64,000 nt of DNA from Alkalidesulfovibrio alkalitolerans DSM 16529 (GTDB taxonomy: Bacteria; Desulfobacterota; Desulfovibrionia; Desulfovibrionales; Desulfovibrionaceae). Location: positions 62,001 to 126,000 of the forward strand of contig NZ_ATHI01000028.1 in assembly GCF_000422245.1 (NCBI RefSeq), given 5' to 3'. The notes beneath the pieces are model-generated. The model searched no databases. It saw only the letters and a list, made by a program, of their open reading frames with translations, and was not told the origin of the DNA. Position 1 is the stretch's first letter. Each line of letters begins with the position of its first letter. This document shows positions 37,866 through 47,186 of this stretch, in pieces. Both the position numbers and the translations under genes were made by a program.

Positions 37866-40109
37866 ATGAAAAAGGGACTGTCGTTCAAGTTACTGCTGCT
37901 CGTCGCCCTGGCGCTGACGGTCACCTTGGCGATTGCGCTGGCGACGCTCTTTCAGGGAGCCGAGACGTTCTCTCGCTCCCAGATGACCGAGCAGCGAGGG
38001 CAGATGCTTCAGGAAGAGGAAGCGGACCTTCGTGAGTTGGTCCAGCTCGCCTACGCCACGGTCGAAAGCTATCACCAACGCTCCCAGGACATCGAGGGCC
38101 TCAAGGCTTACAAGGCGCGCGAGTTGCAAGGCATCATCGAAACCGTGACCAGCCAAGTCGGAAGCTATATCGAGCGAAACAGGGATATCCTTACCCCTGA
38201 GGAGATGGAGCGTGAAATCAAGGCGCTGGTCCGGGGCATCCGTTTCGAGGGCGATAACTACGTCTGGATCAACGACCTCGAACCGCGCATGGTCATGCAC
38301 CCCATTCGGCCCGACATGGACGGCCGTGACCTCTCCACCTACGCCGATCCGCAAGGGACCAAGCTCTTTGTGCGTATGGCCGAGGTCGCGCGAAGCGACG
38401 GCGAAGGGATAGTCGAATACATGTGGGCCAAGCCCGGAGAAACCACGGACAAGCTCAAGGTCTCCTACGTGAAGCTCGTTCCCGAACTGGGCTGGATATT
38501 CGGTGCCGGATCCTGGATCGAGGACATCGCCGACGAGATGAAAGCCGAGGCCCTGGCCCAGGTGGCGCGGTTGCGCCTTGGAGACGGCAACTACTTCTGG
38601 GTCAACGACCTCGAACCACGCATGATCATGCACCCCACTGTGCCTGCTCTGAACGGAAAGTCGCTGGCCGATTACACGGATACCCAAGGCAAGCGCCTGT
38701 TCGTCGAGATGGCCGAAAAGGCCCGGGCCTCCGGCGAAGGATTCGTCGAGTACCATTGGTCCAAGCCCGGCCAACCCGGCGATTTCCCAAAACTTTCCTA
38801 TGTCAGGCTTTTCGAGCCTTGGGGATGGATCATTGGCATGGGCGTTTACATCGACGACATCGATGTCGCGCTTGAAGAGCGCCATGCCGCGTTCTCGACC
38901 GCGCTGGCGGGCATGATGCGGCAGGCGGGATTTATATCGCTCGTCGGCTTGGCAGTCGCCCTGGCCGCTGTGGTTTGGTACTTCCGGCGTGCTCTGACGC
39001 TGCCTCTGGGGAGCCTCGTGGCCTTCGCCTCGCGCGTGGCGGAAGGCGATCTTGATGCCGCCCCAAAAGGGCGGTTCAAGGACGAGATGGCCGTGCTCAA
39101 GGACTCCGTCGAGCGCATGGTGACTTCGCTCAAGGCCAGCCTGAAGGAGGCCGACGACAAGAAGTGTCAGGCGGACCTGGAGGCCGAGCGGGCGCGTTGC
39201 AGCATGCGCGAGGCCGAGGAGGCGCGCGGCAAGGCCGAGAACGCACGCCGGGAAGGTATGCTCGAAGCTGCCGGGATGCTTCAGGAACTCGTCGAGGATC
39301 TGGCGCGGTCGGCGCGCGAATTGGCCTCGGTTACCTCCGTGGCCAGCCAGGGGGCTCAACGTCAGAATGATCGCGCCGCCGAGACGGCGACCGCCATGGA
39401 AGAGATGAACGCCACGGTCCTCGAAGTCGCGCGCAATGCCTCCAGCGCGGCCGAGAAGGCGGGGTTGGCCCGCGACAAGGCCGTTTTGGGGCGGGCGGTG
39501 GTCGCCGACGCGGTCGGCTCCATCGCCAAGGTCGAGGCCCAGGCCGTCGATCTCACTGCCATCATGGAAGATCTCGGGCAACAGGCGGAAGGCATCGGTC
39601 GGATTATCACGGTCATCGAAGACATCGCGGACCAGACCAATCTGCTGGCTCTCAACGCAGCCATCGAGGCGGCGAGGGCGGGCGATGCCGGACGGGGATT
39701 CGCCGTGGTGGCCGACGAGGTACGCAAGCTGGCCGAGAAGACCATGAACGCCACAAAGGAAGTCGTCTCCGCCATCCAGAGCATCCAGGGAGGCACCCGC
39801 AGGAGTCTTTCGGCCGTGCGTGACGCCTCCGAGGCGGTGGCCACCAGCACGTCGCTGGCCGAGGACTCGGGCAAGGCCCTCGTGGAAATCGTCGCCCTGG
39901 TCGAGGACAGCGCGGACCGGGTCCGCTCCATCGCCACAGCCAGTGAGGAACAGTCGGCGGCGAGCGAGGAGATTAACCGGGCCGTGGACGACATCAGCCA
40001 TATCTCCGCCGAAACCGCCACAGGCATGGACCAGGCCGAGCGGGCTGTGACCGGGCTTCGGGAATTGGCCGAACGGCTTCAGAAAGTCATTGAACGCATG
40101 CGGAGTTGA
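37866..40109 (+). CDS. Methyl-accepting chemotaxis protein with duplicated Cache sensor domain
   Basis: A 747-residue membrane receptor. Helix 1 at residues 8-30, periplasmic part 31-350, helix 2 at 353-374, HAMP about 375-430, then a long coiled coil and a classical signalling hairpin ([20 protein letters not shown]). The periplasmic part holds two closely similar Cache-type domains: residues 126-221 and 237-332, sharing NY-x-W-x-NDLEPRM-x-MHP and an EGxVEYxWxKPG segment, so it arose by internal duplication. It should bind a small ligand and control CheA. No C-terminal CheR-tether pentapeptide is seen. Monocistronic, with its own terminator. Confidence 0.95.
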   Translation: MKKGLSFKLLLLVALALTVTLAIALATLFQGAETFSRSQMTEQRGQMLQEEEADLRELVQLAYATVESYHQRSQDIEGLKAYKARELQGIIETVTSQVGSYIERNRDILTPEEMEREIKALVRGIRFEGDNYVWINDLEPRMVMHPIRPDMDGRDLSTYADPQGTKLFVRMAEVARSDGEGIVEYMWAKPGETTDKLKVSYVKLVPELGWIFGAGSWIEDIADEMKAEALAQVARLRLGDGNYFWVNDLEPRMIMHPTVPALNGKSLADYTDTQGKRLFVEMAEKARASGEGFVEYHWSKPGQPGDFPKLSYVRLFEPWGWIIGMGVYIDDIDVALEERHAAFSTALAGMMRQAGFISLVGLAVALAAVVWYFRRALTLPLGSLVAFASRVAEGDLDAAPKGRFKDEMAVLKDSVERMVTSLKASLKEADDKKCQADLEAERARCSMREAEEARGKAENARREGMLEAAGMLQELVEDLARSARELASVTSVASQGAQRQNDRAAETATAMEEMNATVLEVARNASSAAEKAGLARDKAVLGRAVVADAVGSIAKVEAQAVDLTAIMEDLGQQAEGIGRIITVIEDIADQTNLLALNAAIEAARAGDAGRGFAVVADEVRKLAEKTMNATKEVVSAIQSIQGGTRRSLSAVRDASEAVATSTSLAEDSGKALVEIVALVEDSADRVRSIATASEEQSAASEEINRAVDDISHISAETATGMDQAERAVTGLRELAERLQKVIERMRS

Positions 40110-40135
40110 TCGCCTCGCGAACAAGGATGCAAGCG

Positions 40136-40170
40136 GGCGCGCGGTCGAACGGGGCTGCGCGCCTCTTTTT
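40136..40170 (+). terminator. Rho-independent terminator after the chemoreceptor gene
   Basis: GGCGCGC (40136-40142) pairs with GCGCGCC (40157-40163), followed by TCTTTTT. It lies in the 80-base gap between the convergent receptor and hybrid kinase genes. Confidence 0.7.
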
Positions 40171-40189
40171 CAAAGGCGGGAATACTGCG

Positions 40190-42508
40190 TCAGGAGGCGT
40201 TTGCGAGGTGGTCGCGCATGAAGGACAGGAGCCGGGTCATCTCGTGTTCGAGGATGCGGTGCGCTCGTTCGCACGTTTTCTGATCTCCGGTCTTGGCGGC
40301 TTGGTCAAGGGTCGCGGCTGCGTCGCGCGCCGGACCCGCGCCGAGCGTGGCCGTCGCGCCTTTCAGGGAGTGGGCCAGGAAGGAGATGCGCCGCATGTCT
40401 CCGGCGGCCACGGCTTCTTTCAATTCGTTCAGCCTCTCAGGCTCGTCGCGCACGAAAACCTCGAACATGCGCCCGAGAAAATCGCGACGCGTGGCGAACA
40501 TCTTGTCGAACCACTGCGGGTCCATGACGTCCGCTCCGCCGGGGGACGCCTCCATTTTTGCGGAAGGCTCTGCAGGAGTTGGAGACGTGGCGCGGCGAGC
40601 GTCGAAGCGCTTGAGCGCGCGGTTCATGGCGGCCACCACTTCCTCGATCTCCATCGGTTTGGATACGTAATCGTCCATGCCCGCTTCGAGAAAGCGCTCC
40701 CTGTCGCCTTGCATGGCGTGGGCCGTCATGGCGATGATCGGAATCCCGGTGTTCCTGGCCTTGGCCCGCCCGTCGCGCACTTGACGCGTCACTTCCATGC
40801 CGTCCATGTCCGGCATCTGGATGTCCATCAGCACTAGGTCGAAATCCGTACCGGCCAGAAGCGACAAGGCAGTCCGGCCGTTGGTGACCGGCGTGACGTG
40901 GTGTCCCTCCTGCTGCAAAATTTCCGTGGCGTAGATTTGGTTCACGGCGTTGTCTTCGACGAGGAGGATGCGCAGGGAGGGTAACGGGCCGGAGTCGGGC
41001 TGTCCGGAGGCGCTGCGGTCGGCGGGCTCGCTCAGCGGGGCGGCGATGGTGAAGTCGGTCGTGAAGGTGAAAATGCTGCCGTGCCCTTCCTCGGACTGAA
41101 CGGAGAGATCGCCGCCCATGAGTTGCACGAGTTGCTTGGAGATGGAGAGTCCAAGTCCGGTGCCATTCTCGTTGCGTCCGGCCGTGTTGTCGATCTGGGA
41201 GAATGAGTCGAAGATCACGCCGAGCTTGTCCCGGGGTATGCCGACGCCCGTGTCCCTGACGCTGCATTGTAGCGTCACCTCGGAACCGGGCGGCAGGTCT
41301 TCGCGCGAGGCCCCTTCGGGGCGCGCCAGACGAACCGAGAGGACGACCTCGCCCTGATCGGTGAATTTCACGGCGTTGGAGAGCAGGTTGTTGACGACTT
41401 GGCGGAAGCGGCCGGCGTCGCCCATGAGGTGGCGCGGCACGAAACCTTCCACGCGGCTGGCCAAGCGTAGGCCTTTCTTGTGCGACAGGTTTTTGAATAT
41501 CTTAATGGAAAGCTCAAGGGTTCTGAAAAGGTCGAACGGCTTGTTTTCGAGCTCAAGCCGTCCCGCCTCGATCTTGGAGAAATCGAGGATGTCGTTCAGG
41601 ATGGAGAGGAGCGAGTTGGCCGACTGGCGAACCATTTCCAGATATTCGCGCTGTTGCGGATTGAGGCCGGATGCCAGGGCGAGCTCGGTCATGCCGATGA
41701 TCCCGGTCATAGGGGTGCGTATCTCATGGCTCATCTTGGCAAGAAAATCACTCTTGGCCCTGTTTGCGGATTCTGCGTCCTCTTTGGCCTTAGCCAGTTC
41801 CATTTCCATGCGCTTGCGTTCGGTGATGTCGCGCAGCGAGGCCAAAAAGGCCATGCGACCGTCCCAGTCGATTTCCACGACGCGCATTTCCACAATTTTC
41901 GACCCGGTTTTCGAGAAGATGTCGATCTCTGTGGATTCACCCGCTATGACAGGAAAGCCGAAGCCATGCCCGACGAGTTCCTCGCTGGAAATGCCGAAAA
42001 TTCGTTCCGCCGCCGGGTTGGCGAAGAGCAAGTGGCCCTCGTGGTCCATGATCAGAATGCCATCGGCGTTGTTGGCGATGATGCGCTCGACCCAGTGATC
42101 GGACGGCTTGGGCGCGTTCGCCGTCTCCCTGGCCTTGGCGCGCGACTGCAGGAGCCGCGCCATGCGCAAAAGTTCGGGGCCGAGCGTGTCGTCCTTGTAA
42201 AGAACGTCCCCTGCGCCAAGGGCACGGGCAAGGGTCTTGACGTCCTCGCGGCCTTCGGGCGCTAGGGCGATGACCGGGGCTTCCAGGGACATGGACATCA
42301 GGCGCGTATGCAGCCTCCCCGAGTCCGGGGCGTCGATGCCCATGGCCACGATGACGGCGAGATACGGGCCGTCTTCCTTGGTTTCCAGGAGATGGTCGAG
42401 GGAAGGGCTGTGGCGGACCGTGACGTTTTCAAGCGTGGACAACGCGGAGATGATCCGGCGCGCGTCTTCCTGGTCGGGTTCTATGAGAAGGATGGTGTGG
42501 TCGTTCAT
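40190..42508 (-). CDS. Hybrid sensor histidine kinase with degenerate N-terminal receiver, PAS, REC and HPt domains
   Basis: A 772-residue soluble kinase. Residues 1-115 resemble a receiver (TILLIEPDQEDARRII, a Lys in VLYKDD) but the phospho-acceptor stretch AVIVAMGIDAPDSG lacks an Asp in the right place. A PAS domain follows (ADGILIMDHEGHLLFANPAA), then HisKA with KMSHEIRTPM, HATPase with NLLSNAVKFT and NGTGLGLSISKQL, a functional receiver (LVLMDIQMPDMDG) and a C-terminal HPt (LAHSLKGATATLGA). It is an intact phosphorelay lacking an output; the target is encoded elsewhere. I choose ATG 42508 (MNDHTILLIE); a GTG at 42577 is an alternative. Confidence 0.9.
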   Translation of the reverse strand: MNDHTILLIEPDQEDARRIISALSTLENVTVRHSPSLDHLLETKEDGPYLAVIVAMGIDAPDSGRLHTRLMSMSLEAPVIALAPEGREDVKTLARALGAGDVLYKDDTLGPELLRMARLLQSRAKARETANAPKPSDHWVERIIANNADGILIMDHEGHLLFANPAAERIFGISSEELVGHGFGFPVIAGESTEIDIFSKTGSKIVEMRVVEIDWDGRMAFLASLRDITERKRMEMELAKAKEDAESANRAKSDFLAKMSHEIRTPMTGIIGMTELALASGLNPQQREYLEMVRQSANSLLSILNDILDFSKIEAGRLELENKPFDLFRTLELSIKIFKNLSHKKGLRLASRVEGFVPRHLMGDAGRFRQVVNNLLSNAVKFTDQGEVVLSVRLARPEGASREDLPPGSEVTLQCSVRDTGVGIPRDKLGVIFDSFSQIDNTAGRNENGTGLGLSISKQLVQLMGGDLSVQSEEGHGSIFTFTTDFTIAAPLSEPADRSASGQPDSGPLPSLRILLVEDNAVNQIYATEILQQEGHHVTPVTNGRTALSLLAGTDFDLVLMDIQMPDMDGMEVTRQVRDGRAKARNTGIPIIAMTAHAMQGDRERFLEAGMDDYVSKPMEIEEVVAAMNRALKRFDARRATSPTPAEPSAKMEASPGGADVMDPQWFDKMFATRRDFLGRMFEVFVRDEPERLNELKEAVAAGDMRRISFLAHSLKGATATLGAGPARDAAATLDQAAKTGDQKTCERAHRILEHEMTRLLSFMRDHLANAS

Positions 42509-42592
42509 GCTTGTCAGGCGCTCCACGCTAAGACGGCCTGATAGCATGACGTTTGCGTCAATGGCAATGTCGATCACGGATCGGTGTTCGAT

Positions 42593-44023
42593 TCATCCCT
42601 TGACGCAGGCGAGCGGGCGAAGGCGCGCCACGGCCTTGGCCAGTCCCGCGCCTTGGGTGGCGGCCACCACCGCCTCGATGTCCTTGTACGCCCCTGGAGC
42701 CTCCTCGGCCACGCCCGACAAGGAGCCCGATCGGATCACCACGCCCTGGCCGCGCAGGGAATCGACCAGCGCGCGGCCCTTGAAGCGCTTCTTGGCCTGG
42801 CCGCGCGACATGAGCCGTCCCGCGCCGTGACAGGCGGAGCCGAAGGAGCGTTCCATGGACGTGGCCACGCCAGCCAGGATGTAGGACGCCGTACCCATGC
42901 TGCCGCCCACCGGAACTGGCTGGCCGAACCGCGAGAGGTGACGCGGCAGGGCCGGATGGCCGGGCGGCAGGGCCCTCGTCGCGCCCTTGCGGTGGACGAA
43001 GAGGCGCATGGAGCGGCCGCCCACGCGGTGCTCCTCGGGCAGGCACAGGTTGTGGCTCACGTCCCACAGCAGCGGCATGGGCCCGGCATCCCGGAATGCC
43101 CCGCCGAAGACGGTGCGGACGAGATGGGCGATGACCTGACGATTGGCCAGGGCGAAATTGGCCGCCGCGCGCATGGCCCCGAGGTAGGCGAGGGCGGTTT
43201 CAGAGGCCAGGGGTGCGCACGCGAGGTCTGGATCGGGCAGGGAAAGACCGTGGCGCGGGGCCTCGGCCCTCATGCGCGCCATAAAATCGGTGGCCACCTG
43301 ATGCCCCAGGCCGCGCGAGCCGCAGTGCACGCCGACCACGACCTGTCCTGGAAAGAGGCCAAAGCCGTCGGCCAGACGGGCGTCGAAAACTTTGTCCATC
43401 ACTTGGACTTCCAGGTAGTGGTTGCCCGACCCGAGCGTACCGAGTTGATCCTGGCCGCGTTTTCTCGCCTCGGCCGAGACCACGGATGGATCGGCCCCCT
43501 CGAAGCGGCCTCCTTCCTCGATGCGTTCGAGATCCTCCCTGGCTCCGTAGCCCTTCGCCACGGCGAAGGCCGCACCGTTCATCAGCACGTCGTCGAGCGC
43601 GGAAGGGGAGAGGCCAAAACCGCCGCCCCGGCCGGTTCCCGAGGGCACGGCAGCGAAGAGGAGTTCCGCCAGTTCGGGAAGGTGGGGGTGAACGTCCTCC
43701 TCGCTGAGGTTTGTGAGCAGGGTGCGCACGCCGCAGGCTATGTCGAAGCCCACGCCGCCCGCCGAGACGACGCCTTTCCCCGGGCGCATGGCCGCAACGC
43801 AGCCGATGGGAAAGCCGTAGCCGGAATGGGTGTCCGGAAGGGCGCAGACGCGGCCCGCGAGGCCGGGGAGGGAGGCCACGTTGGCCAGTTGGCGAAGGGC
43901 ATGCGCTTCGAGATTCGAGACGATTTCGCGGCCGCCGAATACCACTGCCTCGGCGCGCATGCCGGGCAGCGGATCGAGCCGCCATTCATACTCGCCGGTC
44001 TGGGTCAGGGTCGGGGTGGTCAT
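42593..44023 (-). CDS. rtcB: RNA-splicing ligase RtcB
   Basis: A 476-residue RNA ligase joining 2',3'-cyclic phosphate or 3'-phosphate ends to 5'-OH ends with GTP and Mn2+. All metal and nucleophile positions are visible: GFDIACGVR (Asp and Cys), LGSGNHYLEVQ, VGVHCGSRGLGHQ, WDVSHNLC, and SACHGAGRLMSR with the guanylylated His. The start ATG 44023 has a GGGGGAGG site. Archease, the usual helper, is not adjacent and neither is an RtcR regulator, so regulation is unclear. RNA repair after stress or toxin cleavage is the likely role. Confidence 0.96.
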   Translation of the reverse strand: MTTPTLTQTGEYEWRLDPLPGMRAEAVVFGGREIVSNLEAHALRQLANVASLPGLAGRVCALPDTHSGYGFPIGCVAAMRPGKGVVSAGGVGFDIACGVRTLLTNLSEEDVHPHLPELAELLFAAVPSGTGRGGGFGLSPSALDDVLMNGAAFAVAKGYGAREDLERIEEGGRFEGADPSVVSAEARKRGQDQLGTLGSGNHYLEVQVMDKVFDARLADGFGLFPGQVVVGVHCGSRGLGHQVATDFMARMRAEAPRHGLSLPDPDLACAPLASETALAYLGAMRAAANFALANRQVIAHLVRTVFGGAFRDAGPMPLLWDVSHNLCLPEEHRVGGRSMRLFVHRKGATRALPPGHPALPRHLSRFGQPVPVGGSMGTASYILAGVATSMERSFGSACHGAGRLMSRGQAKKRFKGRALVDSLRGQGVVIRSGSLSGVAEEAPGAYKDIEAVVAATQGAGLAKAVARLRPLACVKG

Positions 44024-44092
44024 GGCTGCCTCCCCCGCGCTCGCGGCCGGGCCTTTCATGCGGAAAGGCCCGGCCGGGCGGCGGCCCCGGCG

Positions 44093-44524
44093 CTACATGG
44101 TGTAGAGTTGGTCGCCGGGGATGATCGTGACCTTGTTGGCCTGCAGGATCTCGATGGCCTGGTCGGTGCGGTCGAAACGGAAGATGATGATGGCGTTGCG
44201 GCCGCTCTGGTGCACAAAGGCGTACATGTATTCGACGTTCACGTTTTGCGCGCCAAGCATTTCGAGCAGACGGTGCAGGCCGCCGGGGGTGTCGTCCACC
44301 TCCACGGCCACCACGGAGGTGCGGCCCACGGTGAAGCCGCTTTCCTTGAGCTTGGCGCGGGCCTTTTCGAAGTCGTTGACGATGAGCCTGAGGATGCCGA
44401 AGTCCGAGGTATCGGCCAGGGACAGGGCGCGGATGTTGATGCCGTTGTCGCTCAGGACCTTGGTCACCTCGGCCAGGCGACCAGCGCGATTTTCCAGGAA
44501 GATGGAGAGTTGATCGACTTTCAT
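44093..44524 (-). CDS. Tandem ACT-domain protein adjacent to paaK
   Basis: A 143-residue protein made of two ACT domains: [19 protein letters not shown] with [10 protein letters not shown], and [19 protein letters not shown] with [10 protein letters not shown]. Such small tandem-ACT proteins frequently sit beside phenylacetate-CoA ligase genes, as here (48 bases downstream of paaK's stop, same strand), and probably sense an amino acid to control the ligase or its expression. No enzyme domain is attached. Cytoplasmic. Confidence 0.88.
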   Translation of the reverse strand: MKVDQLSIFLENRAGRLAEVTKVLSDNGINIRALSLADTSDFGILRLIVNDFEKARAKLKESGFTVGRTSVVAVEVDDTPGGLHRLLEMLGAQNVNVEYMYAFVHQSGRNAIIIFRFDRTDQAIEILQANKVTIIPGDQLYTM

Positions 44525-44572
44525 GGCTGCCTCTCTTGCTTCGGGGTATGGCGTGGCGGCGTGTGAGCCGAC

Positions 44573-45874
44573 CTATTTCACCCGTTTGTCGATGATGCGC
44601 TTGGCCTTACCCTCGCTGCGCGCGATGGAGCGCGGCTCGACCAGCTTGATGGCTGCCGAGACGCCGAGGTAGTCCTTGATATTCTTTTGGATCTGGCGCT
44701 CGAGGCGCTGCAGGTTCTTGATTTCGTCCGAGAAGTGCTTCTCGTCCACTTCCACCTGCACCTCCAGGGTGTCCAGGGGGCCGTGGCGGTCCACGATGAG
44801 CTGGTAGTGCGGGGTGAGGCCACGGGTCTCCAGCAGGATCGACTCGATCTGCGAGGGGAAGACGTTGACGCCGCGGATGATGAGCATGTCGTCGGAGCGG
44901 CCCATGATCCGGTTCATGCGCGTGAAGGTGCGGCCGCAGACGCACGGCGTGGGATTGAGCGAGGTCAGATCGCGCGTGCGGTAGCGAATGAGCGGGATGC
45001 CTTCCTTGGTCAGCGTGGTGATGACCAGTTCGCCCACCTCGCCGTCGGGCAACTGCTCGCCGCTCACCGGATCGATGATCTCGAACAGGAAGTGGTCCTC
45101 CTGCAGGTGCAAGCCCGATTGGGCCTCGATGCATTCCATGCCCACGCCAGGCCCCAAGACCTCGGAAAGGCCGTAGATGTCCAGAGCCTTGATGCCGAGC
45201 TTGACTTCGATATCGCGGCGCATCTCCTCTGTCCAGGGCTCCGCGCCGAAGATGCCGATGCGAAGCGGCAACTCCTTGATGTCGATGCCGATTTCGAGCG
45301 CGGCCTCGTAAAGGTGCAGGGCGTAGGAGGGGGTGCAGCAGATGACGTCCGGGGCGAAGTCGCGCAGCAGGATGGCCTGGCGCTTGGTGCCACCGCCCGA
45401 GACAGGCACCACCGTCGCGCCGAGCCGCTCCGCGCCGTAGTGTGCACCCAGGCCGCCGGTAAACAGCCCGTAGCCGTAGGCGTTGTGGATGGTGTCGCTT
45501 GGGGTGGCTCCGGCGATGGCGAAGGAGCGGGCCATGCAATCGGCCCACGTCTCGATGTCACGCCGGGTGTAGCCGACCACGGTGGCCTTGCCCGTGGTGC
45601 CGGACGAGGCGTGCAGCCGCACGATGCTCTCGCGCGGGACGGCGAACATGCCGAAGGGGTAGTGGTTGCGCAGATCCTGCTTCTCGGTGAAGGGCAAGAG
45701 GCTCAGATCCTTGAGACTCTTGATGTCCGAGGGCTTGATGCCCAACTCGTCGAACCGCTTGCGGTAGAACGGCACCAGGGCATGGACCCGTTCGGCCTGA
45801 TTCTTCAGGCGCGCCAGTTGCAATTCACGCAGTTCCTCGCGCGGCATCGTTTCCTGTTTGATGTCGAAGATCAC
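44573..45874 (-). CDS. paaK: Phenylacetate--CoA ligase family protein
   Basis: A 433-residue adenylate-forming enzyme, the usual PaaK length. AMP-binding signature [18 protein letters not shown], then [36 protein letters not shown] and the C-terminal domain with [20 protein letters not shown] and final Lys in EGKAKRI. It activates an aryl acid, probably phenylacetate or indoleacetate from aromatic amino acid fermentation, to its CoA thioester. I place the start at GTG 45874 because AGGAGG lies 9 bases upstream and the length then fits the family. With the ACT protein it forms a typical pair in anaerobes, often linked to 2-oxoacid ferredoxin oxidoreductases, not seen here. Confidence 0.92.
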   Translation of the reverse strand: MIFDIKQETMPREELRELQLARLKNQAERVHALVPFYRKRFDELGIKPSDIKSLKDLSLLPFTEKQDLRNHYPFGMFAVPRESIVRLHASSGTTGKATVVGYTRRDIETWADCMARSFAIAGATPSDTIHNAYGYGLFTGGLGAHYGAERLGATVVPVSGGGTKRQAILLRDFAPDVICCTPSYALHLYEAALEIGIDIKELPLRIGIFGAEPWTEEMRRDIEVKLGIKALDIYGLSEVLGPGVGMECIEAQSGLHLQEDHFLFEIIDPVSGEQLPDGEVGELVITTLTKEGIPLIRYRTRDLTSLNPTPCVCGRTFTRMNRIMGRSDDMLIIRGVNVFPSQIESILLETRGLTPHYQLIVDRHGPLDTLEVQVEVDEKHFSDEIKNLQRLERQIQKNIKDYLGVSAAIKLVEPRSIARSEGKAKRIIDKRVK

Positions 45875-45928
45875 GTAACGCTTCCTCCTGACCGTTCTGC
45901 TGCCGTCATTGACGATACACATGCCAAG

Positions 45929-45949
45929 CGGGCGGTTCAGCCCGCTTCC
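45929..45949. repeat. 21-base hairpin repeat, left copy
   Basis: The sequence starting CGGGCGGTTCAGCCCGCTT is repeated exactly at 46102-46122. With the preceding AAG it forms an AAGCGGG/CCCGCTT stem around CGGTTCAG. It abuts the left end of the palindromic element. Confidence 0.85.
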
Positions 45950-46072
45950 AGGCTGCTGAAAAAGCCCCATCTGCTGCGTTGCTGTGAAAAGTCCAAACCC
46001 TCGCGTATTGCAAATACGCTTCGGCCTTGAACTTTTCTTGCGCCTTGCATCTGAGCCTTTTTGAGCAGCCTG
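45949..46072. repeat. 124-base palindromic repeat element (MITE/REP-like)
   Basis: The ends are CAGGCTGCTGAAAAAG and CTTTTTGAGCAGCCTG, nearly perfect inverted copies. Inside, AAAAGTCCAA pairs imperfectly with TTGAACTTTT and the centre is GCGTATT-GCA-AATACGC, so the whole unit folds into one long interrupted hairpin. Elements of this look are familiar to me as multi-copy repeats in deltaproteobacterial genomes; only one copy lies here. It has no reading frame. Confidence 0.8.
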
Positions 46073-46101
46073 AAAAAAGGGGTTTGTCAACAATACTTCA
46101 A

Positions 46102-46122
46102 CGGGCGGTTCAGCCCGCTTCC
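46102..46122. repeat. 21-base hairpin repeat, right copy
   Basis: Exact copy of 45929-45949, located 29 bases beyond the right end of the palindromic element. The stem is shorter by the AAG lead, since AAC precedes this copy. Confidence 0.85.
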
Positions 46123-46262
46123 CATTCACTGCCCGATGCCGCCGCGCCGCGTCAATACCCTTTCCCGAATGAAACTGGTCTCATGGAGCGCTCCCGCCTT
46201 GCGCCGGATGGCGAAAAGGGCCATAGCGTTGAGGAATGGGACGAGAGGCGAAGGAGGACGCG

Positions 46263-47186
46263 ATGCGCATCGGCATGATCGGACTTGGCCGCATGGGGCT
46301 GAACATGGCTCGCCGGATGGCGCGCAAGGGACTTTCGGTCGCCGCCTGGAACCGGACGTTTCAGACGGCCAGGGAACTGGCCGATAAGGAGCCAGGGGTG
46401 CGGGCTTTTGAGAGCCTGGAGGAACTCTCCCACGCGCTCGAAGCCCCGCGCCTGTTCTGGATGATGCTGCCCGCCGGAGCCGTCGTGGATGAGACGTTGC
46501 AGCGGCTCTTGCCCCGGCTCGCGGCCGGGGACGTGGTCGTGGACGGCGGCAACACCCATTTCAAGGACGACGCCCGGCGCGCTGCGCTGCTCGCGTCGAT
46601 CGGGGCGCATTACGTGGACGTGGGCACGAGCGGCGGCGTGTGGGGGCTTTCGGAAGGCTACTGCCTGATGGTCGGGGGCGAAGAAAAGGCAGTGGCGCTG
46701 CTTCGTTCCGCCTTGGACGCCCTGGCTCCCGAGGACGGCCACATGCATTGCGGCCCCACGGGCGCGGGACATTTCGTGAAGATGATCCACAACGGCATCG
46801 AATACGGCCTGATGCAGGCCTACGCCGAGGGCTTCGCGCTCTTGGAGCGCTCCCCTTACGGCGAAGGTCTCGATTTCGCCGCGCTCTCCCGGCTGTGGAA
46901 CAAGGGCAGCGTCATCCGCTCCTGGCTGCTCGAACTGGCCGGGCGCGCCTTTGCCGACGACCCCCGCCTTTCGGCCATCGCCGGGCACGTGGATGATTCG
47001 GGCGAGGGCCGTTGGACAGTGCAACAGGCCGTGGAGTCGGGCGTGAGCGCGCCGGTCATCACCCTTGCGCTCATGGAGCGCTTCCGTTCGCGCACGGACG
47101 ACGCCTTCGCCGACAGGATGCTTGCGGCGCTTCGACGCGAGTTTGGCGGCCACGCCGTGAAGCCGAGCGGGGAGGGCGAGGCATGA
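46263..47186 (+). CDS. gnd: 6-phosphogluconate dehydrogenase, short form
   Basis: A 307-residue decarboxylating dehydrogenase. The cofactor loop is GMIGLGRMGLNMARRM, with VVVDGGNTHFKDD, DVGTSGGVWGLSEGY and the catalytic Lys in GAGHFVKMIHNGIEYG. It is the short type (about 300 residues rather than 470) which often uses NAD. It oxidises 6-phosphogluconate to ribulose 5-phosphate and CO2. The ATG at 46263 has AAGGAGG 5 bases upstream. It heads the gnd-zwf-pgl operon, with an ATGA overlap to zwf. Confidence 0.93.
   Translation: MRIGMIGLGRMGLNMARRMARKGLSVAAWNRTFQTARELADKEPGVRAFESLEELSHALEAPRLFWMMLPAGAVVDETLQRLLPRLAAGDVVVDGGNTHFKDDARRAALLASIGAHYVDVGTSGGVWGLSEGYCLMVGGEEKAVALLRSALDALAPEDGHMHCGPTGAGHFVKMIHNGIEYGLMQAYAEGFALLERSPYGEGLDFAALSRLWNKGSVIRSWLLELAGRAFADDPRLSAIAGHVDDSGEGRWTVQQAVESGVSAPVITLALMERFRSRTDDAFADRMLAALRREFGGHAVKPSGEGEA

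Larger units (their letters stand above)
45875..46262. other. 388-base divergent non-coding region holding a palindromic repeat element
   Basis: This is the largest gap in the window, between paaK (minus) and gnd (plus). It holds a 124-base palindromic element and two copies of a 21-base hairpin sequence. The rest, about 140 bases before gnd, shows a GAAGGAGGA ribosome site and no clear promoter. I find no convincing gene. Confidence 0.7.

Noticed and set aside
45875-46262. Small genes inside the repeat region upstream of gnd
   Set aside because: The open frames run through the palindromic element, so their sequence is explained by the repeat.
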